A DNA stretch of 64,000 nt from Bradysia coprophila (Eukaryota; Arthropoda; Insecta; Diptera; Sciaridae), in NCBI RefSeq assembly GCF_014529535.1, contig NW_023503423.1, positions 8,393,340-8,457,339 on the forward strand, given 5' to 3'. The position numbers were made by a program, and so were the translations under genes. Under the pieces are notes generated by a model. It ran no database searches. It was not told the DNA's origin and saw only the letters and a list, made by a program, of their open reading frames with translations. Below, piece by piece: positions 52,660 through 62,989 of the stretch. Within the stretch, counting starts at the first letter, position 1; each line of letters opens with the position of its first letter.

Positions 52660-53215
52660 AAATGTCGGACTCATGAGACCACGAAAAAAGTATTCTCAAC
52701 GGTCTCATTTCGGTCTAAAAATGGTTGGTAGTCTCAATGCAGTCTCAAAATTTTTTTTTTGTGTGATGAAACTTTTGGATGAACAAATTGTGATTTTCGA
52801 GATCTATTGAGTCCGAATGAGAAGTCTCTTTTCGAGTATTTTTTGATGGAATTGTCGAGACTAAGTGAGCAGTCTCACAGTGGATAAGTTTACAGACCGC
52901 ATGAGACCGAATGAGAAGTCTCTTTTCTGGTATTCTTTGACGGAATTGTCGAGGCTAAGTGAGCAGTCTCACCATGGAAAAATTTTCAGATCGCATGAGA
53001 TCGAACGAGTAGTCTCTTTTCGAGTATTTTATTCGATTGCTGAGACCGACTGAGTGGTCTCATTTGACGAAAATATTTTCTTCAACTTTTGAGGCTGGCT
53101 GAGTGGTCTCATTTGACAAAAATATTTTTTTCGACTTTTGAGGTTGGTTGAGTGGTCTCATTTGACGAAAATATTTTTTTCGACTTTTGAGGCTGGTTGA
53201 GTGGTCTCTACTAGT
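52660..53215. repeat. GTCTCA/TGAGAC-rich tandem arrays upstream of the odorant receptor
   Basis: Two periodicities. About 52805-53040 carries roughly 93-bp units (CGAATGAGAAGTCTCTTTT landmarks). 53050-53200 carries three to four 55-bp units (TGAGTGGTCTCATTTGACGA with GACTTTTGAGGCTGG). The hexamer GTCTCA and its complement recur throughout, so the region can form many small hairpins. Confidence 0.8.
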
Positions 53216-53449
53216 AGAAAACAATGAAAACGTATACAGTAAAGGAGTATGCCTCCCCTTTAAGGGAGTACGTAATTTGTAAATGGCCTCTGTCACTGCG
53301 GTTAATCTATATGTCGTTTTAACATGTACAATTCATTGTAATTTACCTATAGCAATGGTATTTATTGGCACTACACTAGAAACATCGCCGTTTCAATATA
53401 CAATCAAACGTTTTACTACTTCATACTCGACATTAATAAGCATCCAGCG

Positions 53450-54799
53450 ATGCATTCCACTCGGATTCATAAAGTGATCAATCAGATTATTTCTTTCGTT
53501 CGTTTTATCGGTCTCGGGCATGGAGAAGACAGGCATACACTTACTCAACTCAGACTGAAGTCAATTTATTGCATCTATTACCTGTTATTTCCCATTTCAT
53601 TTTTAATTGGAGCAATTACAAAAGAAACCGTCGATGAAAGTATTTTCTTAGCCGAAATATTCCTTGTTGGCACAGTGATGACCATTAAAATTTGGATGAT
53701 CCTTTGGAAACAGCAGCAACTTATGCGATTGCTAAATCGCATTTGTGTCTTTTCAATTCGAAATGATGAAGAGTTCTCATTTTTCAATGTTAAAGTTGAA
53801 AGATTCATCAAATTTGTGATTGTATTCGCATGTGCTACTATCGTTGGTGGTTTGGGAGCCGCTACTTTCCCCTTCATTGCCAATAAAAAGGTGCTTATTT
53901 TGAACATAGCTTTTCCATTGGATTATAAGCACAGTCGAATTGGATTTGCTTTGGCGTATATTTTCTTCGTTACCGAAATGGTTCTCTCGTTCCTGGGGAT
54001 GGCGTTTTCTGTGATAGTTTGGTACTTACTGCTGCATTGTTCTTTAAGATATAAAATTCTAGGAATGAAAATAAGAAACATGGGACGAGCCACAGGTGGC
54101 GACAGTAACGTGAAAATATTGGGAAAGGAACAGCAGATTTTTCAACAGGAACTTGTGGCTTCGATTGAATCTTATCTTCATTTAAGAGGGTATGTCCGTT
54201 CCTTGTATGTCAACTGCTATCTGTCGCATGATAATTTTTTTTTTCGCTTTTTTTTAGATTAATCGACGAACTGGAATCATTTTTATCAAAACTCTTTCTA
54301 CTACAATTTGCCACCAGTGCCCTCTGTATCTGCGCCTCAATTTATTGCCTGGCATTCGTATAATTACCACCATGTCCACAACTTTTGAATCACTTAAATT
54401 TTGAATAATTTGCAGGATGTTAGTGTCAACTTTGTGGAACGCGGCATTCATGTCTATACGTTATTTTACCACACAGCTGAGTTGTTTATGATAACGTACT
54501 TGGGGAATGAGATTATGTTGTCAAGTAGTTGGCTTAAATACAGTTTGTTTGAATCGGAATTTGTCGGGCAACCACATTCGACGAAGAGATGCATACTTGT
54601 TTTTGGTGAATATTTGAAGCAACCGCATGAGATGCTGATCGGCAAATTGTATCCGTTGACGTTGGAAACATTTACAAGGGTAAGGGTTATTGTTGGTTGT
54701 AAATTGGTTCGCTGCGTTTAGTGCATGCAGTATTTTTCGTTGCAGATTTTTAATAAGTCCTATAGCTTGTTCAACCTTTTAAAAAATTCTAAGCAATAA
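53450..54799 (+). CDS. Odorant receptor (7tm_6), 4 exons, 385 aa
   Basis: Insect ligand-gated olfactory channel subunit that works with the Orco co-receptor in the sensory neuron membrane. Exons: 53450-54189, 54258-54357, 54416-54679, 54746-54799; introns of 68, 58 and 66 bp with matching phases, and the total divides by three. Hydrophobic helices are visible at about residues 43-60, 70-90, 125-145, 170-205 and 260-285. The C-terminal signature is typical: YHTAELFMITYLGNEIMLSS, then GKLYPLTLETFTR, then IFNKSYSLFNLLK. Length is normal for the family. The start is the first ATG of the frame (MHSTRIHKV); no upstream exon is apparent. AATAAA overlaps the stop codon (54795-54800). It appears intact. 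I cannot assign an orthologue because the family diverges quickly. Confidence 0.9.
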
Positions 54800-54904
54800 A
54801 AATGGAAGACGCAGAGGCTCTATACGACATTTCAATGGGTAGAGATTTAGTGAACAAAATGCACACTAGTTTTCAGCACAAATTCTTGTAACGTAACTTA
54901 ACTG

Positions 54905-55345
54905 GGACATTCCCTTTTTTTCAATTTAATTCAATTTATTAAACATTATAGAACAAGAAGTTTGCACCTTAAACAAATGCTCTTACGATTAAAACTAAAA
55001 TTGCACAGACTCATTCTATTTCTAAATGATGGAATCACAAGTAAGAATAACTAGCATCAAAATAAAACGTTCGAGCAAACTTTCCCCATTCTTAAAAATC
55101 ATCTTCCATGACCAAGCAAAGATTCAAAACTGAGGGAATAGGAATTCCACACCAGCTAATAGAAGGCAACGTAGTCGGAGAAAGGAGCACATCATTTGTA
55201 TCATCAAGAATCATGGCCTGCGACTTCTTAGTATTTAAACTCATAGAATTACCTCGACGAAATCTAATATAATTTTCAATATAATTCAAATGCGATGATA
55301 AACTGGACTGAGGACAACGGGTACAGTTTATTAAGTAGTTCATCT
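54905..55345 (-). mobile_element. LINE reverse-transcriptase fragment
   Basis: The minus strand encodes part of the RT palm/thumb of a Jockey/CR1-like LINE: SMSLNTKKSQAMILDD, followed by LPSISWCGIPIPS and LCLVMEDDF. This matches the LN..K(S/T)QAM and (L)G(L/V).(I/M)D.. pattern. The frame then breaks, and the T-rich sequence near 54915-54950 may be its 3' tail. The 5' part with the YADD box is missing. Confidence 0.7.
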
Positions 55346-55361
55346 AAAATTTCATATTAAG

Positions 55362-55527
55362 CAGTGCCGCCTTTTCCATATGGGCCAAATGGGCAAGTGC
55401 CCGTGGCGCCCGAAGTGAAGCAAAAGAAAATGGCGCCCGAGGTCCTTAAAAAAAATTTTAGCTTTACTAAATTGGCGCCTATTTTTCCAAATTGCCCGAT
55501 GACGCCCAAAACCTAAAAGCGGCACTG
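55362..55527. mobile_element. hAT-like MITE with CAGTGCCGC ends
   Basis: 166 bp with ends CAGTGCCGCC and GCGGCACTG, the classic hAT TIR type, and a GC-rich interior (TGGCGCC, GGCGCCCGA). The adjacent 8-mers (ATATTAAG and CATCAAAG) agree at five positions, so any TSD has decayed. Confidence 0.6.
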
Positions 55528-55539
55528 CATCAAAGTGAG

Positions 55540-55914
55540 TAGGGCAGAAGTTAATTAGAAGAATTTGTATTTTATCTTAAGCTCCGAGAGTGGTTCATTG
55601 CGTAGGATATCGGAAATATATTTGACTTGCGAACAAGCCCGAGTACACGAAAATATCGAATAAAACTAACATCAAGCATGATAATTAGATCAGTCAACTC
55701 AAGAAATCATAACGGACGGTTCATATCATCATCGGAAAATAAACATTTAATTGATTCGTCAGCAAAATCACTTAATTGATGACCCGTACGAATAGTTTAA
55801 ATTAATTTAGATATTACGAATAGCAGCTGCATGCATATAAGTGAGAATTTAAATATTTTCGGTTGTACTTGAAGGCGAATAGTTTCAAAGAAACTTCTAT
55901 CCAGAGGAAGCAAA
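55540..55914. other. Upstream region of the ABC transporter gene
   Basis: Non-coding AT-rich sequence; no TATA box or initiator can be assigned. Transcription probably begins here, but I cannot place it. Confidence 0.3.
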
Positions 55915-58900
55915 ATGTTTGCAGTATGGGCGCGGCAAGATTACCTGAAGCCAAGATCGCAATTTCCGCGGGAAACAGAAAAGGATAAAAAAAGGTATTC
56001 AAATTGAAATCGGGGTAACAACTGAAATCGATCGTAGTAAAATAGACTTAATTTTGACTTAAACGAGTGTACTTTAAAAACATTTTTAAGAAGAATTTTA
56101 AGTAAAGTTTTTTCCACGATATTAAATTCCACATTTTCTGTAGAATCATCGACCCCATAGACTCAATACCAGTAAAGATACCAGATGACGAAGCTAAAAT
56201 AGAAAAACCAAAGGTTGAAGAGCCTGAACCAGTGTCGTTTTTCAAACTTGTAAGTGATGTTATGTGGGTGAGTTTTGTGGTGGTAGATATATCATGGAAA
56301 CAATATCTCCGTTTCAGTATTCATATGCGTCGACTCGCGACCGAATTTGCATTTTTTTTGGAATTATTGGAACAATAATAACTGGGAGCACGGCCCCAGC
56401 TAACACATTAATTTTTGGGACTCTTGTCGAAGTGGGTCCATTTTGTCATGTAATTCGAACAAATGTGTTCCATCTAAACCACACTGTCTCACTTATTACA
56501 GTCGATGGTAGCTCAAAATGGTTACGCAGTTCCATCGTCCGCAAATGCTTCCAATATTACGGATACGGAGAGACAATTAATGGTCGAGTGGTTTAGAAAC
56601 GAAGTGAAATGGTATGCGATTCACAGTTGCATATTAGGTGCAGTTATGTTGCTGGGAACGTATTTCGCTATCATGCTATTCAATGTTGCTGCACATAATC
56701 AAGTAAAGCGCGAAATCACACTGCTACACTCCGTTTACTCACCGTTTACACTATAACAGTGGAAAGAGAGAAAACGGCGACCAAAACGAAGTGACTGCGA
56801 ATCGCACTTATGAGGGCCACATGACTCTCAGTGAGTAAATGACAGACTGTTAATTGGGAATATTTAAAAGATTTTCAGGATACGAGGCAAGTTTCTCAAA
56901 GCAGTTCTCAATCAAGACATATCATGGTATGATTTGAATCAGAGTGGTGAATTTGCAAGCCGAATGAATGAGTGAGTAGGGAAATTACAAAAATAAAATA
57001 AAAGGCGTAGTCTGCTGTCCGAATTACCATGTAGAATTTCGTGGCTGATCAAAATTTTATTGATTTACTGAACTTTTAGAGATCTTACCAAACTGGAAGA
57101 TGGTCTTGGCGAAAAAGTGGTAATGTTCCTTCATTTCATGATTGCATTCATTGGATCTACAATATTAGCCTTAGCAAAAGGATGGCAATTAGCCTTAGTG
57201 TGTATGTCATCACTTCCAGTCTCATTCATCGTTGTCGGTATAATAGCAATGATAACCGGTAAATTGGCCAAACAAGAAATGTCTGCCTTCGCAAAAGCGG
57301 GCGCAGTAGCCGAAGAAGTGTTTGGAGCGATAAGAACGGTGGTGGGATTTAGTGGACAGGACAAAGAGGCCAATCGTTATGCGACAAATTTGGTGGATGC
57401 TCGGAAAGTGAATATAAAAAAAAGTTTTTTCGCTGGACTAGGATTCGGTATGTTGTGGTTTTTCATCTACGCCATGTATGCTTTATCGTTTTGGTACGGT
57501 GTGGGACTTGTCATCGATCATAGACTATTGCCTGCAAACGATCGGGTGTATACAGCGGGTGTCATGTTTACGGTAATTGCAAGTTTTTTTTAGTTTGAGA
57601 AGAGACGTCTTGCAGTTCTCTCTTCTGTTCCACACCTGCAGGTATTTTTTTCCGTTATGATGGGTGCGATGAGTTTAGGAGCCTCATCGCCATTCATTGA
57701 GTCCTTTGGAATTGCGAAAGGAGCTGCAGCTAAGGTTTTTCAAATAATTGAAAACCGACCACTAATCAATCCCTTAGCTGATACCGGAGATATTCCGTAC
57801 TCATGCCAAGGCAACATTTCGTTTCAAAATGTTTCTTTCAATTATCCTAGTCGATCGGATGTTAACGTTTTACAGGGCGTTAACCTGTCGATCAATCAAG
57901 GCAAGGTCGTTGCATTGGTCGGGTCAAGCGGATGCGGTAAGTCGAGCTGTCTCCAATTAATTCAAAGATTTTATGATCCGGATCAGGGAGCAATTGTATT
58001 GGATAATCGAAAGTTGACCGAACTGAATGTTAATTGGCTCCGGCAAAAAATTGGTGTAGTTGGCCAAGAACCGGTACTTTTCGGCACGAGTATACTAGAA
58101 AATATTCGTTACGGCCACGAGAGTGCCACTGTCGAAGAAATTGAAACAGCGGCGAAAATCGCAAATGCTCACAATTTCATATCGAAATTGCCACAGGGCT
58201 ACAATACGTTGGTTGGAGAACGTGGTGCTCAAATGAGTGTTGGTCAGAAACAGAGAATTGCCATTGCAAGAGCATTAGTCAAGAATCCTAAAATTTTGCT
58301 ACTGGATGAGGCTACATCAGCTTTGGATATGGTTAGCTAATTTGTGCCGTCGTATCCTTGAACCGATTTTTTTTTTTTTGAATTATATCTCTTACAGGCG
58401 AGCGAAGCTAAGGTTCAAGCAGCTTTGGAAACGGTAACTGTTATGTGGTTTAATATATAGCACATTTTGGAAAATGCAACGCTCTACTAATTTCAGGCAA
58501 GTCGTGGAAGAACGACTATTATTGTCGCTCATCGTTTGTCGACTATACGTAATGCTGACAAAATCATTGTTCTGAGTGATGGCCAGGTTGTCGAGCAAGG
58601 TGGACATGCAGAACTTATGCAACTCGGTGGCCATTATCATGCATTGGTTACAACTCAAATGGGAAATGTTGAAAGAGATGGCGAAATGACCGAAAGTTCG
58701 CTCATCGTGAAAGATTATGATGAGGATGCAAAGGAGGTCGATGTGATTGCCGAGGAGGTTAATATGACATTCATAATTAGCGATGGTGATCGTGTCAATT
58801 ACCCTCGATAACTTTTAGGATGAAACACAGAATTCGAAAGCCCCGGTGATATCAATTTGGGAGGTCTTAAAGTGGAACAGACGTGAATGGGTGTACATAA

Positions 58901-60859
58901 CAATTGGATCGATTTGTTCGATTGTTATGGGAGCTGCAATGCCTCTATTTTCAATACTATTCGGTGAAATCGTCGGTGTCGTAGGTCTATCGGAACCTGA
59001 TGTGGTGCGACGAGAGACTGACATGTACAGTTTGTATTTCGTGCTAACTGGAATTTTGGTTGGAGCCGCAACATTCATACAAATCTGGACATACGGAGTG
59101 GCTGGTGAATATCTGACGGAAAGATTACGCGCCAAAGCGTTCACTCAAATGTTACGGCAGGAAATTGCTTGGTTCGATGATAAATCGAATGGAACTGGAT
59201 CATTATGTGCTAGATTATCAGCAGACGCAGCCGCCGTGCAAGGAGCAACGGGTCAACGTGTTGGAAGTATTTTATCTTCGATATCTACACTATGTCTTGG
59301 TATTGGCATCGCAATGTATTATGAATGGCGTCTCGGGTTTGTAGCCTTGGCATTCGCTCCATTTATGCTTGTCGGATCTTACACTGACATTAAACTGATG
59401 AAGCAGCAAAATTTGGGAAATGGCAAAGCACTGGAAAGGTCCACGAAAGTTGCGGTTGAAGCCGTTGGAAACATTCGAACGGTTGTTTCGTTGGGACGTG
59501 AGAGGATGTTCTACAAAATGTACGTTGATATACTGGAGCCAACCGTCCAAAATGCTAAGAGAGTGACTCATATGCGCGGTATTGTCTATGGGCTGGCTCG
59601 GTCTATTTGGTTTTTCGCGTATGCGGCTTGTATGGTCTATGGCGGAGAGCTGGTTGCTAACAATGAGGTTGGCATTGCTACCGTGTTCGTAGTTACTCAG
59701 GCCCTTGTAATGGGCAGTGCGTCGATAGCAAATAGTTTAGCATTCGCTCCGAATTTCCATGAGGGAATAATTGCAGCCGCAAAAGTGAAACAACTTCTTG
59801 ACAGAAAGCCGAAAATTACAGATCCTCAACTGGTCATGATTAACGACAAAAAGTGGGAGTCTGAAGGTCACGTTGCATTCGATAAAACTGAATTTTTTTA
59901 CCAATCAAGGCCGACCAGTCAAATTCTACAAGGCCTAAATCTACGAATTATCGCTGGCCAAAGTGTTGCATTGGTCGGAGGTAGGTTTCCAATTTTAATA
60001 CACTTGAACTTTCGAGGAGCTCAGAATGCTGAAAGTTCAAGTGTGTCAAAACTCCTGAGAAATGTGAATTTGAGACTCAAAACGTAATTGTTGACTGTAG
60101 CATCGGGATGTGGAAAATCAACCAGCATTCAGCTACTGCTTCGTTACTACGATGCCGTCGATGGATCAGTTTCGATCGATGAAAATGATGTCACCTCGGT
60201 TACGTTGAAGAATCTACGCAATCAGATCGGCATGGTATCACAAGAACCGTCGCTGTTCGACCGAACCATAGCTGAAAACATTGCTTACGGTGATAATACG
60301 AGAGAAGTCTCTAACGAAGAAATAGTCGAAGCAGCCAAATTGGCAAACATTCACAATTTTGTTGCTTCATTGCCATTGGTAAGTGATGGGTATGTCTTGT
60401 CGTCAGTTAACTTTTTAATTGATTGCGTTTTCACTCAGGGATACGAAACAAGATTGGGTAACAAAGGCACGCAACTCTCAGGTGGACAAAAGCAACGCAT
60501 TGCCATATCACGTGCACTGATTCGGAATCCAAAAATCCTGTTATTGGACGAGGCCACTTCGGCACTGGACATGGAAAATGAGAAGGTACAGTGGAATGGC
60601 ATTCTATACTAAATTGTCCACATTTTTCGGTTCATCTGAATCACAATATCGGACTTAGGTCGTTCAAGAGGCATTGATAATGGCTAGTAAGGGCAGAACA
60701 TGCATCACAATTGCTCATCGATTGAGTACCATTGTTGATTCGGACATCATTTTCGTCATTAATATGGGCAAAGTGGTTGAACAAGGGACGCATAAGGAGT
60801 TACTGAATTTGAGGGGATTCTACCATAGTCTGTACACCTTGCAGGCGGGTATCAAATAG
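55915..60859 (+). CDS. ABCB-family full transporter (P-glycoprotein/Mdr-like), 13 exons, 1289 aa
   Basis: ATP-driven exporter of hydrophobic compounds in the plasma membrane, layout TMD1-NBD1-TMD2-NBD2. Exons: 55915-55994, 56144-56249, 56318-56431, 56502-56702, 56871-56971, 57080-57572, 57642-58331, 58398-58433, 58497-58757, 58819-59980, 60101-60378, 60439-60585, 60659-60859; all phases agree. Exon 1 is inferred from phase only (its 5' end is the least certain). NBD1: Walker A GSSGCGKS (about residue 459), Q-loop GQEPVLF, signature MSVGQ (563-567), Walker [14 protein letters not shown]-loop [14 protein letters not shown]2: GASGCGKST split by an intron, SQEPSLF, canonical [24 protein letters not shown]. 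The NBD1 signature is unusual because its first glycine is valine. The acidic linker follows NBD1. Length is normal for Mdr49/Mdr50/Mdr65-type insect transporters. Which paralogue is unclear. ATTAAA at 60892 may be the polyadenylation signal. Confidence 0.9.
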
Positions 60860-61642
60860 TTCAATTTATGAGGTACAGTTTTTCTATTTCTATTAAATCG
60901 AGTTCAAAATCGGGATTTTGTTTTACTTTTCGACTCTTTTTGGTTGGTAAGTTTGCTAGATTTTGCCTGAACTGCTGGGTGCAAATAGATTCAGATTGAC
61001 TCGTTCGGTATGTGTTTTTTTGTGAAGGTGGAAGCACGGGGTTTCGGTGGGTTTTGTAATTAATTTTCTTTTTGTTGAACCTATTACAGTCATATAAGGC
61101 GTGATATATGTGACAATGATAAATATTCGTGGGACAAAAGAAACTGTGTTAGTAACATTGATTTTGAACTAGTTGCAGAGTAGCGACGCACTTCAAGAAC
61201 AGGCAAATGAACAGATTTTATTAACTGTCATTTGGCCCCCTATTTTGTATGGAACGTTTGTAACGCAGTGGTATATTTCTCCTTCATATAAGTTACAGTG
61301 TCAAATATAAGCCCAAGGCCTGTTATTTGTGCTAGGGGAAGTCCTTTTTTATACCAAGCAATCTGCGTAACCTTCATGTATTGTGGATGCTATTGGCACC
61401 CCGGTAAGTATTGAGCGAACCTCTTCCTCTTGGTTATTTGTACATTCTAAAGATGGAACGAAACAACATCCACAATAATACTTTGACCATTGACACCCCA
61501 CTGCATTTACTTCGAATTTCGGTCGTATTCAAGAGGTTGTTGGTAGCCTTTAAGCAATTGATTTCACATTATAATAGTTGCCTGAGATTCAATTTCTACT
61601 CAGTGAATTGAATCGGAAACCGTTAACTATGGTCGTGCGTAA
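60860..61642. other. 3' flank of the transporter gene, no further gene seen
   Basis: Probable short 3' UTR, then AT-rich spacer. CGACGCACTTCAAGAACAGG at about 61193 resembles one end of the CAACGCACTTCAA MITE family (copies at 4669 and 61864) without a partner end. Confidence 0.4.
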
Positions 61643-61840
61643 CAAGGTTCTGAAAGAACAGGTTAAGACACTCACGAAGGCGGGTGACTCATTACAAATT
61701 GTTTGAAATGTCAACTTGATAAAAACAATTTTTTTACTTCGTAAGTGTCTGAACCTGTTCTTTCAGAACCTTGAAAATTTGTCTGTCACCGCCTTCGTGA
61801 TCAACTCGGAAGTGTCTTAACCTGTTCTTTCAGAACCTTG
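61643..61840. mobile_element. MITE B, copy 2, with an extra internal end
   Basis: Left TIR CAAGGTTCTGAAAGAACAGG. The matching right TIR occurs twice, ending at 61773 and again at 61840. The inner copy gives a 131-bp form and the outer a 198-bp form. The outer pair shares more sub-terminal sequence (GTTGATCACGAAGGCGG), so 61643-61840 is the full element and the inner end was added. No exact TSD, though GTGCGTAA and ATGCGTAA flank it. Confidence 0.75.
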
Positions 61841-61863
61841 GTGCATGCGTAATTCGCTCAGAT

Positions 61864-61972
61864 CAACGCAATTCAACCATGAGTGGGTACTTTAAATAGA
61901 GTAATGAAACTGGACAGATAGAGTACTTTCTGCAGCTGACCACTATGATTACTAAACGCCTCAAGTGCGTTG
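61864..61972. mobile_element. 109-bp MITE with 7-bp TSD, copy 2
   Basis: Begins CAACGCAATTCAA and ends CTCAAGTGCGTTG. The exact 7-base duplication CTCAGAT lies at 61857-61863 and 61973-61979. Internal GTACTTTAAATAGAGTA and GACAG match the 159-bp copy at 4669-4827 (GTACTCTAAATAGGGTA). Confidence 0.88.
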
Positions 61973-61979
61973 CTCAGAT

Positions 61980-62989
61980 GAATTTATTTTGTCTATCTCA
62001 AGTCTTTTCCAGCGCTGTACCTACAAAGGATAATAGGAAGGGCCTAGTATGCGTCAAACGTTTCACAAAAATTGTCAAAGTTTCACAAATTTCACAAAGT
62101 TTCTCAAATTTTGATAAAAATGTTTACAAATATTAGGCCCTGATAATAGGTGACAAGGACTCAAAGTATAAAGGATATTTTGAGCGAATTATCAACCTTT
62201 GGATATATAATCGTGTTCGATTGATAAAATGTCGATTATTTCCTTTATTTCCTTAGAATCGATTATCGATATTTTCAAAAAATCAGTATCCATCAAGTGT
62301 TTTATCCAGTTCAGTTCAGTTCAGTTCCGTCCAAATTCAGACGATATTTATCGATTATCGCTACAGTGGCGGACTTTCAATTTTGTGCACTATTTTGATT
62401 CAGCTGTTCGACCAGCTGGTCCATGTAAACGAAGTAAGTTAATTTTATAATCAGGACTAGATAAAAATGGCAAAAGTGGTTTGTTTATTATCGTCAACAA
62501 TACAACTAAAGAGAGTCTCATATGAGTCGAATGTATCACTAACATCGTGCAAACATTTGTTTCAATCCGAATTTGGTACATTAATTACATAATGCAAATC
62601 TTTACATTATTTAGAAACTAAAATCATTTTAGACGTAGACTATAGTCTTATTAAAATAATTTAGATGCCGAGACTGTTGCATAGAAAAATCTACGAGTAG
62701 GTGAATTCCGAAATTCAAAAACTTTCTATTTCAATGCCCAAATATGAAACAAATGCTCTCCAAAACTTTGGACCACCACGAGTTGTTTATCATCCACGGT
62801 TGGTTTGAAACGAGATTAAATACGGACCGCCGACCACCAATAATTTTTTTTCATATTTATAATGAGTGATGGACAAGAACATCACACAGGAAAAAATTTG
62901 CCCGAACCCCTGAGCCGTTTCTGAGAACCAGTGGATGCGCTACCACGAGCAGTCAGACACAGCCTGATCACAAATTTTAATGGTGATCG
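61980..62989. other. Intergenic, no gene seen
   Basis: AT-rich spacer with short repeats (AGTTC units near 62309-62328, TTTCACAAA units near 62062-62104). No coding sequence recognised. Confidence 0.35.

Noticed and set aside
58758..58811. Extension [17 protein letters not shown] as an alternative early end after NBD1, giving a half transporter
   Set aside because: A donor at 58758 and acceptor at 58818 join NBD1 to TMD2 in perfect phase; read-through is possible but needs transcript evidence.
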